This document shows positions 1-11,035 of a DNA stretch of 64,000 bases, in pieces. Position numbers and translations under genes: made by a program. Position 1 is the first letter of the stretch. Each line of letters opens with the position of its first letter. Origin of the DNA: Tillus elongatus (lineage: Eukaryota; Arthropoda; Insecta; Coleoptera; Cleridae). The DNA lies in the NCBI GenBank assembly GCA_964006375.1, contig OZ023270.1, positions 52,936,120 through 53,000,119 on the forward strand, read 5' to 3'. Below the pieces are notes generated by a model. That model was not told the DNA's origin, ran no database searches, and saw only the letters and a list, made by a program, of their open reading frames with translations.

Positions 1-844
1 GAAAGCTTCTTACATAGATGATTTATATGTATTTCAAACTTTAACGATTGATCAATGTATAATCCCAGAAACCTAACACAGCTCTCCTTCCCAAGTTCCT
101 CAGCTGCTAGAGTCACAGCAGGCAGACTACATTTGAAATGTATGATATTAGTCTTAGAGACATTTTTTAAAGTCAACAGATATCCTCTGCCACAGTGCGC
201 TCCAGTGCTCCAACACTATTACTACTCCACAAGATGGTTATATCATCAGCATATATAGTAATATGACCCTTAATTTTCAACATAGACAGGTCATTAATAT
301 AAAGTAAAAACAGCAGTGGGCCAAGAACAGACCCCTACGTAACACCATGATGAATATATTGGTACGCAGAGCTAATATGACCAAGTTGAACACTCTGCTG
401 ATGATCAGATAAATAGGACCTCAACCATTCAAGCAAATTCCCACCAAAGCCATAAGTTGGAAGCTTACGTAACAGTATCTCATGGTCAACACAATCAAAT
501 GCTTTAGTGAGATCACAGAACACTGCCGCAGCTACCTGATTGTTATTCAGTGAAAGGTACAGATTTTGAAGAAAAGAAAATATTGCATCATTTGTACCTT
601 TTTTAGGTTGAAATCCAAACTGGGAAGATGTTAGGATCTTGTGTTTACCAAGAAATAGCTGCATTTTATTTTTAATTAATTTCTCAACTATTTTAGAGAT
701 GGTATAAAGTAGAGACATAGCACAAAAACTATTTGGAGAATCTGTTTCACCTCCTTTATATGCAAGAATTACACTAGCCATTTTCAGAGACGAAGGAAAA
801 GATCCCGTTATAATCGAACTATTAATTGCATCTGTATAGAACAT
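1..844 (-). pseudogene. LINE reverse transcriptase fragment (CR1/jockey-like)
   Basis: The minus strand encodes part of a non-LTR retrotransposon reverse transcriptase. An open frame at 335-844 carries the fingers and palm region (ISKIVEKLI, SSQFGF, VFCDLTKAFDCVDHEIL). It is closed by a TAG at 335-337, exactly where the family has the conserved QGSVLGP segment. The same frame then continues as GSVLGPLLFLLYINDL, and a YADD catalytic box lies near 242-253, so the stop is an inactivating change and not the real end. The element runs off the left edge of the window. No endonuclease or ORF1 is visible. CR1 and jockey clades cannot be separated here; the RT assignment itself is firm. Confidence 0.8.
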
Positions 845-1025
845 CTAGTTATGCCCGCTCTTTTGTCCATGGACTTCCAGGTTGTGGAATTCCTTGCCGG
901 CATATGTTTTTCCTTCTCCTCCGAACCTTCAAGTCCAGAATTAACAAGCTGCCTCTTTCCTCCTTGTCAACACCCATGGTACAATAGTATTTAGGCTGTA
1001 AGCCCTCGTGGTGTGTTGTTGAAAT

Positions 1026-1026
<1 letters not shown>

Positions 1027-1119
<93 letters not shown>
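1027..1119. repeat. (TA)n microsatellite
   Basis: About 93 bp of pure alternating TA, between the LINE fragment on the left and unannotated sequence on the right. Confidence 0.97.
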
Positions 1120-1123
<4 letters not shown>

Positions 1124-1510
1124 AACAATACAATAAAGCAGTTCACAAAAGGATACAAAATGGTTACAAGTTAGACAAAATGAAAAAATAGACATATAGG
1201 CAACAAATATTAAGTACCGATTAACTTAACTTACAAAGTGACAGCTGTTTTAAGAAAACTGATTTTCTCGTGAAAAAGTCAAGTTCATCAGATAATTTGT
1301 TGGCCAACACTGCACATCTAATTCAATAAGAGTTGTGACTGTAGTTGGTACGATGGAAAGCGACAAGAAATGAACTCTTTGAACGAGTTACTCTTGGTGG
1401 AACAAAGAAGTTGATCATTTTTTTTTTTTTTTTTGTTCCCTCAGGGCTCGTCCGCGGCCTTGCCGCCCGATAGCACCGCAACCCTTGGTTGATTGTGCAT
1501 ACCCCTAGTC

Positions 1511-4500
1511 TTACTCCACCCATTCCAAAATCACTGTGCCTTGAACTAGTCTGCACAGCGATTGGTAGGGTGAAGTTTTATATTGCTCTGTCTCCGGTCT
1601 AGAGTGACCGTAGATCAGTTGTCTTTTCCGGTCCAGAGCTATACACTCGCACAAGATGTGCTGGGCTGATTCCTCCCCCTCGCCGCAGAGTCTGCATGCG
1701 AGGTCCCCTTCGAACCGCCCCATTTTATGTAGGTGTTTCTTGACGGCCATGTGTCCCGTCAAGAGACCTGTTGTGTTTCTGAGCTGTCCTCTGCTAAGGT
1801 TTAGCAGCTCCACAGCTCTCTTTGAACTGGGTCCGTCAATTATTGACTTCCCATGTCTGAGCCCTGGACAGTCCGCCCAGTACACCTTGTGTTGGTTTCT
1901 GACCCAGGACTTAATGGCTCCCCTGGCAGTGCTCTTTGACACGCCCAGAGCCGGTTCTGGTCCCATAAATGGTTCTGCTGACCCCCTCTTTGCGAGACTG
2001 TCAGCTTCTTCATTGCCTTTGACCCCCGAGTGACCCGGCACCCAGATGAGGGTCACCTCATTCTGCCCAGCCAGGTCGCTCGTCTCGTCTCGGCACTCAC
2101 TCACCAGCCAGGAATTTACCCGTGGGCTACTTAGTGCCTTAAGGGCTGCCTGGCTGTCTGTGGCTATGAGGATCCGCTTGTTGGTGTAGCCCCTCCTCTT
2201 GTTCTCCCGCACACAGTGCAGGATGGCGTACATCTCGGCCTGAAACACCGTTGCATGGGCTCCGAGGGAAATACTGTGACTTACCCTCGGTCCTTCCGAG
2301 TAAACACCTGCCCCCGTCCCACGCTCCCCGCCAGATCCGTCCGTGAACCAGACGAGCGCGTCCCGTGGTATGCCCGGTGTCTCCTCCCGCCATGCCCCGC
2401 GATCAGGGATTTCCACTGTGAAGTTGTTTTCCCTGCACATTCGCGGGCTCGCGAAGTCTGACCTCATTTCAAGCATGGGTTCCTTCACGATCTCCTGAAT
2501 TTTGCAGTGGCCCCTGAAGCCTGGGTTGATCTTCAGTCTACCATTGCAGGCTAGTCTGTATAGTCCTAGCCTGGCCTCTCCCATAATAACGAAGTGTAGG
2601 GGGGGTAGATCCAGCAACACCTCCATGGCGGCTGTTGGGGTTGAAGACATGGCCCCTGTGATGCCTAGGCAAGCCATCCTTTGGATCTTGCCTAGTTTTT
2701 GTTTGGCACTGGATTGTGTCACCTTAGGCCACCAGACCAGTGCCGCATATGTTAACGATGGTCTGACCACCCTTGTGTACAGCCAGTGGGCCATACTAGG
2801 TCTTAGTCCCCACGTTTTTCCATATAGCCGCCTAGTGACGGCTAAGGTCATGACTGCCTTACGCAGTATTTTTCCAATGTGACCATTCCAGGTTAGCTTA
2901 GAGTCCAATACGACCCCAAGATATTTTACCTCCCTGGCCATTGGAACGCTCCTACCGTATAGAGTGAGAGTTCTGTGGCTTTCACACTTCCTCCTCCTCG
3001 TAAACGGCACGACGGTTGCTTTCTCGGGGCTCACCCCGAGCCCTTGATCAACCGTCCACCCTTCCACCACTTTCAGTGCAGTCTGCATACGCTCCCACAC
3101 TGCCTGTGTGACCTTTCCTCGGACTATGATGACAATGTCGTCCGCATAGCCCTGTACCTCATACCCCCCTCCCGAGAGCCTCCCCAGCAGGCCGTCCACG
3201 ACTAGACACCAGAGCAAGGGAGACAGAACGCTCCCCTGCGGACACCCCGCCGCGACCCCCGCCAGCAGAGTCCCTCCCGCGAGTGAGGTGAACACCGCCC
3301 TGTCCCTGAGCATGGAACCGATCCACCTGCAGCAGGTCTCCTCTATTCCACGCTCCCGGGCAGCTGCCAGAACCGATCCGAACGAGGTGTTGCTAAAGGC
3401 CCCCTCTATGTCTAGGAAGGCCCCCAGCGCCACCTCCTTGTTCTCCAGCGTATTCTCCAGTTTCAGCACCAGTTGGTGCAGTGCTGTTTCTGTTGAGAAT
3501 CCTGCTCTGTATGCATATTGTCCGCAGTGTAGAGGATATGCTTCCAGTACACCGCCCCTAATGTGCCGGTCGAGCAGTTTTTCCACTGTTTTCAGCAAGA
3601 AGGACATGAGACTTATTGGCCTCAGGGACTTTGCCTGGTCTGTTGGACGCCCAGGTTTAGGAATAAATACAACCCTGGCCAGTCTCCATGCCCTCGGAAT
3701 GTACCCCAGAGCCAGGCTGGCCCTCATAATGAGGGTAAGCACCGGCGCCAGTATATCTATCCCCTGTTGGAGCATGATGGGCATTATTCCATCAAATCCC
3801 GGCGATTTGTATGGCTTAAAGCTGTTAATGGCCCATCTGATTTTGCTCCAGGTAACCACCTCTTTAGCGACTGTCCAGTCTACTCTAGATGCCCGCCTAT
3901 AAGGCGCCTCTATTTCTGAGTGTTCCCAGTCCGGAGGTGATTGGTTTATTATGTTACAGCCGGGGAAGTGCGTCTGGAGTAAAATTTCCATAGTTTCCTC
4001 CCCCGAGCTTGTAAAGCCTCCCGTGGGTGTTCTAAGGGAGCCTATGTTAGTCTGAGGGCCCTTAGACAGGATCTTGTGTAGTCGAGCACTCTCGGACGTG
4101 TTTTCCACTTCTTCGCAGTGCCTCCTCCACGACTCCTTCTTGGCGTCCCTCAGTCTTTTGTTATAGGTCGATAGGGCCTGTCTATATTCATCCCATGCTC
4201 CCGACCTTTTGGCCGCGTTAAACAGCTTACGAACCTGCGTCCTCCTTTGCCTGAGGTCCTCGTTCCACCATGGGACGTTCCTGGTGGACACCCTCATTTT
4301 CAGGGGGCAGTTGGCGTTATAGGCCGAGGTAATTGCGTCTCGCAATTGGACTGCTGCAATCTCGAGGTCTATTGAATCCCTTATGGCCCTCTCAACCCCC
4401 CGCAGTTCCACAGCTAGGTCTGCCCTGTAGGCTTCCCAGTCCGCCTTGCGGGGGTCCCGGTACCATACCGTTTCTCTTTCGACTTTGGCGATTTCAAACC

Positions 4501-5155
4501 GGATGTATCTGTGGTCTGAGCTACTCACTTCCCCAGACACAGCCCAGCTTTTAACAAAGTCACCCAGAAACTGGGTGGAAACTGTTAGGTCTAAAACTTC
4601 CTCACGCCGTGTTGTGACGAATGTCGGTTTATTACCTCTATTCAATATGTCTAAATTAAATTTCATAAAGAATTGTAAAAGTGCCTCACCCCTAGAGTTT
4701 GTGTCCGAGCTACCCCACAACTCATGGTGCGCATTCGCATCCATGCCGATGATGGTCTGCCATCCACCTGCTCTGCTACCCACCATCAGCTGCTCCAATT
4801 CGTTGGGTGGAGGAGGGTCCGTGCTGTCCCCTGGCAGATAGGCTGACGCGACAGTAATGTCCCTCAGCCCATCCGCTCCTCCACATCGGATTTTGATCGT
4901 TGCCAGGTCCCTGGAACAGAAATTCATTAGAGGGAGAAACTCTATCCCTTCCCTGACAAAAATGCAGGCCCTCGGATTCTCGCTGGACCTGCTGTAGATG
5001 AGCTTTCCATTAGCTCCGCCGAGTCCCTTGATCTCTCCTTTGTAGGAGTACGGTTCCTGGATGAGGGCCACATCCGTGTTCCTCAGAGCCATTAGTAGTC
5101 CGGCCGTGGCTGCCCTACTGTGTTGGAGGTTGACCTGAAGGAACCTAAGTCCCAT
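1511..5155 (-). CDS. LINE ORF2: endonuclease, reverse transcriptase, RNase H
   Basis: 1214-residue polyprotein for target-primed reverse transcription. An AP-type endonuclease spans about residues 1-225 (N9, QEP with E34, GMDANAH 137-143, SSDH with D214/H215). The reverse transcriptase spans about 440-850 (LDIEGAF 581-587; YADD 670-673). RNase H spans about 930-1060, with WFTDGS (D939), QAEMYA (E974), IATD (D1000) and EEAD (D1052). A C-terminal zinc knuckle uses C1154, C1157, H1166 and C1169 or C1171. All key residues are present and there is no stop or frameshift. The ATG at 5155 lies inside the end of ORF1 (11-nt overlap), suggesting termination-reinitiation. The family assignment is certain; activity is inferred. 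Confidence 0.95.
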   Translation of the reverse strand: MGLRFLQVNLQHSRAATAGLLMALRNTDVALIQEPYSYKGEIKGLGGANGKLIYSRSSENPRACIFVREGIEFLPLMNFCSRDLATIKIRCGGADGLRDITVASAYLPGDSTDPPPPNELEQLMVGSRAGGWQTIIGMDANAHHELWGSSDTNSRGEALLQFFMKFNLDILNRGNKPTFVTTRREEVLDLTVSTQFLGDFVKSWAVSGEVSSSDHRYIRFEIAKVERETVWYRDPRKADWEAYRADLAVELRGVERAIRDSIDLEIAAVQLRDAITSAYNANCPLKMRVSTRNVPWWNEDLRQRRTQVRKLFNAAKRSGAWDEYRQALSTYNKRLRDAKKESWRRHCEEVENTSESARLHKILSKGPQTNIGSLRTPTGGFTSSGEETMEILLQTHFPGCNIINQSPPDWEHSEIEAPYRRASRVDWTVAKEVVTWSKIRWAINSFKPYKSPGFDGIMPIMLQQGIDILAPVLTLIMRASLALGYIPRAWRLARVVFIPKPGRPTDQAKSLRPISLMSFLLKTVEKLLDRHIRGGVLEAYPLHCGQYAYRAGFSTETALHQLVLKLENTLENKEVALGAFLDIEGAFSNTSFGSVLAAARERGIEETCCRWIGSMLRDRAVFTSLAGGTLLAGVAAGCPQGSVLSPLLWCLVVDGLLGRLSGGGYEVQGYADDIVIIVRGKVTQAVWERMQTALKVVEGWTVDQGLGVSPEKATVVPFTRRRKCESHRTLTLYGRSVPMAREVKYLGVVLDSKLTWNGHIGKILRKAVMTLAVTRRLYGKTWGLRPSMAHWLYTRVVRPSLTYAALVWWPKVTQSSAKQKLGKIQRMACLGITGAMSSTPTAAMEVLLDLPPLHFVIMGEARLGLYRLACNGRLKINPGFRGHCKIQEIVKEPMLEMRSDFASPRMCRENNFTVEIPDRGAWREETPGIPRDALVWFTDGSGGERGTGAGVYSEGPRVSHSISLGAHATVFQAEMYAILHCVRENKRRGYTNKRILIATDSQAALKALSSPRVNSWLVSECRDETSDLAGQNEVTLIWVPGHSGVKGNEEADSLAKRGSAEPFMGPEPALGVSKSTARGAIKSWVRNQHKVYWADCPGLRHGKSIIDGPSSKRAVELLNLSRGQLRNTTGLLTGHMAVKKHLHKMGRFEGDLACRLCGEGEESAQHILCECIALDRKRQLIYGHSRPETEQYKTSPYQSLCRLVQGTVILEWVE

Positions 5156-6302
5156 TAACCCTTAATTGCTTCCCCAGTGGGCGGAAGCTAACCCTTCCCA
5201 TGCCCCAGAATGCCTTGAAGGAGGTTCCTTCAAGGGCTCTGTAAGATGTCGGGTCGATCGAGAAGGCGAGCGTCTGTCCTTTCTCCTCTGCCTTCCTGCT
5301 TAGAACCGACCAGTGTTGCGTCCCCAGTTCAGGGTTCTGGATCTTAAGTCTGCTGATCACCGTCTCCTGCGGGACGGTGTCAGGGATCCGTACGAGGACC
5401 TTGCGTCTCTTTGGGAGTTCCTTGGGCTCGACGGCTGTCAAGTCCGCCCCCTCCCAAATCTGACCGAGGCCCCCGATCGTTTTCCGCAGCCAGTCCCGCG
5501 ACTGCGGGCCGGCACAGGTTATCCAGAGGATGCCCCCCGTCAGGCGCGTCCGGTGGAACTGAGGCGGGCTCTCCCCTTCCTGAAGAGAGTCCACTGCAGC
5601 TACCACCGCAGCCTGGATCAGGTCCGCCTTCCCCTGGTCTAGCGTGACCTCAGGATGGCGTCTGTCAATCACCGCCATCCCGAGGCCCTCCGCAGCCTCC
5701 CTGTAAGAGCCAGTCTGCGCCGGTGTTCCGGCCTTAGTTCCTTTGGGAGGTCTGTCTGTAGTAGGCGTGCTAGAGCCAGAGCGCGGCGTCTTCCGACTCG
5801 CACTCTCCTCTTGCGCCTTTACAGGCACCCTGGCCCTTTTGGAACGTCTGTCTGTAGTGGGCGTGCTAGAGTTCGAGCGCGTCCTCTTCTGACCCGCACT
5901 CCCCTCTTGCGCCTTTACTGGTTTCTCGACCGTCCAGGTCCCGGCCGCCATTTTTTGCGCCCTCCGGAGCTTCTTTCTTTGCGCCCCGGAAAGACGCTTG
6001 GACTGCCGGGGCAGTCCCTCTACTCTAACAGTAGAGTCCTCACTGGTGGAGGGGCCCCCGGAGTCCGCGGAGCTCGCCGCCCTCCGGTGGGACCCAGCCT
6101 CCAGCTTGGGTGTCGGGGACAGGTCTCTGGCCGAAGCTACCCCCTGATCCCCCGTATCTACGCCGGTCGTGGGACCTCCAGAGTCCGCTGCCGCACCCTG
6201 GCTCGTCTCCGTTTCCGGGATAGACTCAAGGCTCAAGTCTGTAGCCGGAGCCACTCCTCGAGCCTCATTGGTTTTGGTTTTATATGTATTTATAATCTTC
6301 AT
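5145..6302 (-). CDS. LINE ORF1: nucleic-acid-binding protein, DUF4780-like
   Basis: 385-residue ORF1 partner of the LINE, expected to coat the element RNA. The N-terminal half is low-complexity, rich in S, T, P and charged residues, with two similar segments around residues 130-200 (KAQEGSAGQKRTRS and KAQEESASRKTPRS). A basic stretch KRLSGAQRKKLRRAQ sits near residues 82-96. The C-terminal 190 residues (GILWITCAGPQSRDWL ... GQTLAFSID ... GRVSFRPLG) resemble the DUF4780 domain found in LOA-clade ORF1 proteins. No CCHC knuckle is seen. The ATG at 6302 is the first in the open frame, and the TAG stop overlaps the ORF2 start. Confidence 0.85.
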   Translation of the reverse strand: MKIINTYKTKTNEARGVAPATDLSLESIPETETSQGAAADSGGPTTGVDTGDQGVASARDLSPTPKLEAGSHRRAASSADSGGPSTSEDSTVRVEGLPRQSKRLSGAQRKKLRRAQKMAAGTWTVEKPVKAQEGSAGQKRTRSNSSTPTTDRRSKRARVPVKAQEESASRKTPRSGSSTPTTDRPPKGTKAGTPAQTGSYREAAEGLGMAVIDRRHPEVTLDQGKADLIQAAVVAAVDSLQEGESPPQFHRTRLTGGILWITCAGPQSRDWLRKTIGGLGQIWEGADLTAVEPKELPKRRKVLVRIPDTVPQETVISRLKIQNPELGTQHWSVLSRKAEEKGQTLAFSIDPTSYRALEGTSFKAFWGMGRVSFRPLGKQLRVNGT

Positions 6303-6836
6303 GTTGTTCCCACGAGAATGGGGGAAATACTGTCCACACCATCAGAACCCCCTGTGTGGTGCAAGGCGGGTTACTCTGGAGGGTTGCCTGGTACTCCAGA
6401 GGTTCCGTTCACGACACCATCGCCCTGGTGCCATCCATCCATAGGCACGGGTCACGTGACACCGTAGATTGGGGGAGTTTAGTTCGACCTCCTTGTCTAG
6501 ATCCGTCATGTTTAGTTATTAGCAGGGTCACCTCGTGCAGGATGCGGATTTTTACCGCGCATGACGGTCTTGGGGAAAGCTTCATCGGGAGTTTATGTTG
6601 TTATTTCCACTTCCTCAGCTTGCCCCCTGGAGTCCTTTGGCCCGCGACTCCTTAACCCCTGTAAGTTGATCATAGAAAGTAAGTTAGGACAAGATACCTT
6701 GAAGCTAATTATATTGTAAAAAAGTATTAAATCTTTTTGTTTGCGTTGAACATCAAGAGGCATGATATTAAAATACGTCGGTAAATCATCGATACTACTA
6801 TAATGATGGTGGATTTTGAAAGCAAGAAATTATGGA

Positions 6837-7367
6837 ATGAGAACCGGCTCTGGGAGTGACAAAGACCACTGCCAGGGGAGCCATTAAGTCCTGGGTCAGA
6901 AACCAACACAAGGTGTACTGGGCAGACTGTCCAGGGCTCAGACATGGGAAGTCAATAATTGACGAACCCAGTTCAAACAGAGCTGTGGAGCTGCTAAATC
7001 GTAGCAGAGGACAGCTCAGAAACATAACAGGTCTCTTGATGGGACACATGGCCATTAAGAAACAACTGCATAAAATGGGGCGGTTCAAGTGGGACCTCGC
7101 ATGCAGCCTCTGCAGCGAGGGGGAGAAATCAGCCCAGCATATCTTGTGCGAGTGTAAAGCTCTGGACCGCAAAAGGCAACTGATCTATGGTCAGTCTAGA
7201 CCGGAGACAGAGCAATATAAAACTTCACCTTACCAATCCCTGTGCAGACTAGTTCAAGGCACAGTGATTTTGGAATGGGTGGAGTAACACTAAGGGCAAG
7301 CACAATAAACCAAAGGTTGTAGTGCTATCGGGGCGACAAGGCCCCGAGGGGAAAAAATTATAAGGAA
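6837..7367 (+). pseudogene. 5'-truncated LOA-like LINE copy (ORF2 3' end)
   Basis: A plus-strand copy of the 3' end of the same LINE family. The open frame at 6856-7287 matches the last 135 or so residues of the full-length ORF2 closely, including the zinc knuckle (ACSLCSEGEKSAQHILCEC) and the terminal ILEWVE. It is followed by a similar 3' UTR ending in a short A-rich tail near 7355-7367. It begins abruptly near 6837, as expected for incomplete reverse transcription. A possible 7-bp duplication AAATTAT flanks it but is too short to be sure. It is about 170 bp from the full-length element, in opposite orientation. Confidence 0.88.
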
Positions 7368-7797
7368 ACTTCTATTTTGGAGGTAATAATGCTAGCCTGA
7401 TCAGAGATTTTCAACAAACTTATATTCACAACCAAGAAACTATTTTAATGAAAGATTTGTACCACTAGGGAAGCAGACCAAATCAAAGACGCCCATTGCG
7501 TTCATTTGGAATAAAGGTGTTAAATACTTCGGGATCGGTGCATAACATTTATAGAATTATTGAAGAAATAAAGACAGTTAGCCAGAAATTTTCAAATTCA
7601 TGTTCAAATCTTCCCAAATCTGTGTTCAACAAGCACTTAATCACAAGGAAGAAAATCTCAGCGACCCACCAGGTCCGTTCAATAAAAGTGGAGAATTCAT
7701 AGCAGGAGTCGATGATCAGTGGTGACAAAATTATTTATTGAAATCGAACGAGACTACATCTGAAAAAATAATTTGAATTTTGTATTGCATTTGAAAG
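7368..7797. other. Interval without recognised gene
   Basis: No conserved product recognised. A short plus-strand open frame at 7496-7702 has no recognisable motif and may be chance, or part of the hAT-like remnant that follows. Confidence 0.5.
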
Positions 7798-7926
7798 ATG
7801 CTAGAATCTAGATTTCAGGAATTAGCAACTTTTGTCATTATTGCTGTCCTAATGCGGCAGCATTCTAATGCCGATGTTGAGAGAATAGGTAACTGCAAAG
7901 ATTTGAAATTCCAATACACATTATAA
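7798..7926 (+). pseudogene. hAT-like transposase C-terminal remnant
   Basis: A short open frame from an ATG at 7798 encodes FQELATFVIIAVLM followed by HSNADVERI. This resembles the hAT dimerisation region, which typically has a hydrophobic helix and then a PHSNADVER-type motif. The proline is replaced (RQHSNADVER), the frame ends soon after, and no catalytic domain is recognisable nearby. It is read as an old fragment of a hAT element or domesticated relative. Confidence is modest because only about 25 residues support it. Confidence 0.4.
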
Positions 7927-8375
7927 AGCAAAGTGGTACCCAAGAATCTTATCAACCTAAAAGTGAGGGTGATGGTGCTCAACAAAATTAATCATCTAAA
8001 GAAGACAGTTTACTAAGAATAACACTCGATTAATAATTAATGTCCCTGACTTGTTGACTTACTAATGGGTTGGTTTTACCGATTATTTACCTAAACAATT
8101 GATATTTTCTTACACAATATATAATCATAAAAGTAAATAATGACTAATATACCCATTGTTTTCTTTCTTAATGACCAAGGCTTTGTTTACTAGAAAATTT
8201 ATTAATTACGAGAATAGGGATGCTTTTTCAAAGTCGCTTTAAAAGTTTTATCTGGGGGAGAGTGGAGAGCAACTTTAACTGTTGGCATCAGTGTAAGTTA
8301 CCTTAACAATAACACGTGGACATTAAATATTTAATATGTGGATTAACTGTTTATGTTTAAAAAATGATCACATAC
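7927..8375. other. AT-rich interval, nothing recognised
   Basis: No open frame with family motifs, RNA gene or repeat with a recognisable partner in the window. Confidence 0.5.
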
Positions 8376-8569
8376 CTTTCAATAGAACTCCAAAGCCATC
8401 CCGCTCTTCTCACATAATGAACATTCATGTAGGGCTACTGCATCGGTAGTATCAATAGTTAATGTTCTTAGACAATTGGAGCAAAAAATATGCCAGCAGG
8501 TTTTAATGAAATGGGTCTCGTTGGAGTCGCAAGCCACCGGAAAACCACACTTTTTACACTCAAGGGTTC
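8376..8569 (-). CDS. RING-finger domain exon (partial host gene)
   Basis: A minus-strand exon starts after a good acceptor (a run of T then AG at 8571-8570). It encodes about 62 residues with a textbook C3HC4 RING spacing: C-x2-C-x16-C-x1-H-x2-C-x2-C-x16-C-x2-C (ECKKC ... TCWHIFCSNC ... HECSLC). Such domains bind two zinc ions and usually act in ubiquitin or SUMO ligases. Its short form recalls meiotic RNF212/Zip3-like RINGs, but that is only a guess. A TGA at 8381-8379 follows LEFY, and AAAG|GTATGT just after it is a good donor (boundary 8376/8375). So the stop may be real with a 3' UTR intron, or the exon may be inactivated. Upstream exons were not found; a Merlin remnant lies upstream. Confidence 0.55.
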
Positions 8570-8683
8570 CTAAAAAAAACACAAATATTAAGCTTTCAAA
8601 AGAACATGCGGCAATCTGCAACAATTTTGTAAAAAGCAGTTGAAGCAAGATAAAAAATGGACATAACATTCTTAAGAGACATG

Positions 8684-9810
8684 CTAACATATAATCCACT
8701 GTTTCAAATACCTTTCTATGAGGGCAGACAAAGTGGAACTCGTTCTGTCTGGAACCTCCACCAAAAAGCACCTTCCGGATTCCCTCTCTATCCCTCCGAA
8801 CACCCAGTGCCCCTCTCGCCACAGGCCTCTACGATACTTCCGGTGGAAATATCTTGATTCATCTATTTCCACCGTCTTGCTTGTAAAATCATCGTTAAGG
8901 CCGCCGATATCTTGTGGATGTTCGGCAAGCTGCTCTTCGGAGACATCACGGCAAAAGTTACACCAATGATGACCAATCTACTGTCGTGTCGTAGGCGATG
9001 CTTGGTCGCCTCCGCCAACACGGGCCTCTTTTGCCATGTCCTCTGACCAACAATACATGTAGCCACAATTTGCTCGATAGCCAAGTGGCTTCCTGAAAAA
9101 AAAGAGCCATCGCATACCGTCATTTGCACTGCCCATAGCCCATGATACAAATAACGAGAGATATGATATTCAGACTTCAGACTATCAGACTGTCTATTTT
9201 TAGATCTGTCACGCGCATGGTGTCAAGTGGTGAGTCCAATGCAACAATAATATGCTGTCGTGCAGTGGGGTTTGACGTTTCATCACAACCTCTTAACAAA
9301 TTACGTATTTTACTAATATTTAAGTGCATACAGTTGGAAGTAATAAAAATGAAAAAGATTAAATTTAATGTTGCGATCTATATTATCTGAAAAAGACAAT
9401 ATAGGCGTAATTTCAACCGCATTAAACTGACGTATAGAAACTTTTGATTACGAATGACTTTGTTTTAAGTGTGTAGTTGGACTTCTATAACGTTACTCAC
9501 CGCGTGACGTCATATGAGGAGGCGGGGCATATGCGTAATAATATTATATCTCTTCTAAGTCGTAATATCATGTGCACTGCCAACGGTATCCAGTATCCAT
9601 CATTTTAGCAAGGTACATGTTAATGTGATATTGAGGCATTGAGGGCACGTTGCTGAATTTTTTTATTAGCTTACGTTTTGCTAGCCACTTAAGAATGTCC
9701 ATCTTCGAAATAAAAATACGCGCAATGTCGAAAAGGTTTGGTGAATCTACAACAACTGCAGCGGCATTCAAAACATTGTCCAGAGGCACAATTTGTTCAG
9801 TTGTTGCCAT
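8684..9810 (-). pseudogene. Merlin-type (IS1016/ISXO2-like) transposase remnant
   Basis: Three minus-strand blocks together follow the layout of a Merlin DNA-transposon transposase. The first (9810-9568, ATG at 9810) contains WLAKRKLI and ends YRWQC. The second (about 9135-9070) has CDGSFFSGSHLAIEQIVA. The third (about 9080-8684) has the catalytic-domain start EIDESRYFHRKY and GHWVFGGIE ... FLVEVPDR. The blocks are broken by a gap of about 400 bp, a frameshift near 9080, and a TAG. The protein stops at 8684, before the expected second catalytic aspartate. It is therefore dead. The ISXO2-like assignment rests on the EIDES and VWVLGG-like motifs. Confidence 0.72.
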
Positions 9811-9835
9811 CTTCGCAATTGAAACCTTAACAACA

Positions 9836-9955
9836 ATCTCGGAATAACAATACTAATAACAAAACTACAACAACACAATAACAATACAAAAACACAACAA
9901 TACAACAACAGAACAATACAACAATCCAATAACAACAGCAACGTATTTAAGAAAC
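9836..9955. repeat. AAC/ACA-rich degenerate simple repeat
   Basis: About 120 bp made almost only of A, C and T as imperfect AACAAT/ACAACA units. Confidence 0.8.
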
Positions 9956-9961
9956 ACTAGG

Positions 9962-10235
9962 TAATCTTTGAATTTAGGGAGTCACAGGCCGCATTCTAAA
10001 CGGCGCAGCCGAGACATGGAACAGAAACGTAAATACCGCATACAGTGTTGTCGGGTTGTAGTTCTTTCATGGAATAAGATCTAATAAATATTTAATACTT
10101 TTTAATATATTTTTGCCTGTATCAAATATATCTAAAAATAGGTCCAACAGCATCTACAAATAATGTAAAAAAACATAATATTGTTACATTTAAGTGTATA
10201 TTTGTTAAATTTGCAGAGAACCACCCGAACGCTTT
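9962..10235 (+). repeat. Leader segment of compound repeat unit, copy A
   Basis: This segment (ATCTTTGAAT ... CGGCGCAG ... GCAGAGAACCACC) recurs in reverse complement at about 32905-33175 in the second compound unit. No coding potential was seen. Confidence 0.75.
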
Positions 10236-10905
<670 letters not shown>

Positions 10906-11035
10906 TTAGAAAAAACTTTTCAGAAACATGCTTAGACACCCCCCCCCCCCCACTTGGTGCACAAACCACAAGATAAATTCGTTTATTTGCATGCTGGTGA
11001 CCTCCTGGACAGTTTGAGACGAAACGACTGCTGAT

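Larger units (their letters stand above)
1419..6662 (-). mobile_element. Full-length LOA/R1-like LINE (non-LTR retrotransposon)
   Basis: Complete-looking two-ORF LINE on the minus strand. The 11-bp sequence AAGTTGATCAT occurs at 1408-1418 and 6663-6673, flanking the element as a target-site duplication. The 3' end (low coordinates) finishes in a poly(A) tail, seen as T at about 1418-1434. The 5' UTR is about 6303-6662 and contains no long open frame. ORF1 and ORF2 are both uninterrupted. The RNase H domain in ORF2 and the DUF4780-like ORF1 fit the I/LOA group better than jockey or CR1. Intact ORFs and a perfect duplication suggest a recent insertion. Confidence 0.92.

Noticed and set aside
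3288..3902. Plus-strand open frames opposite LINE ORF2 and ORF1 (also 1656-2033, 2502-2882, 5655-6467)
   Set aside because: Antisense shadows of the two long minus-strand LINE ORFs, which carry the complete domain series.
7496..7702. 68-residue open frame as a small gene
   Set aside because: No motif, no clear start context, and adjacent to decayed transposon sequence.
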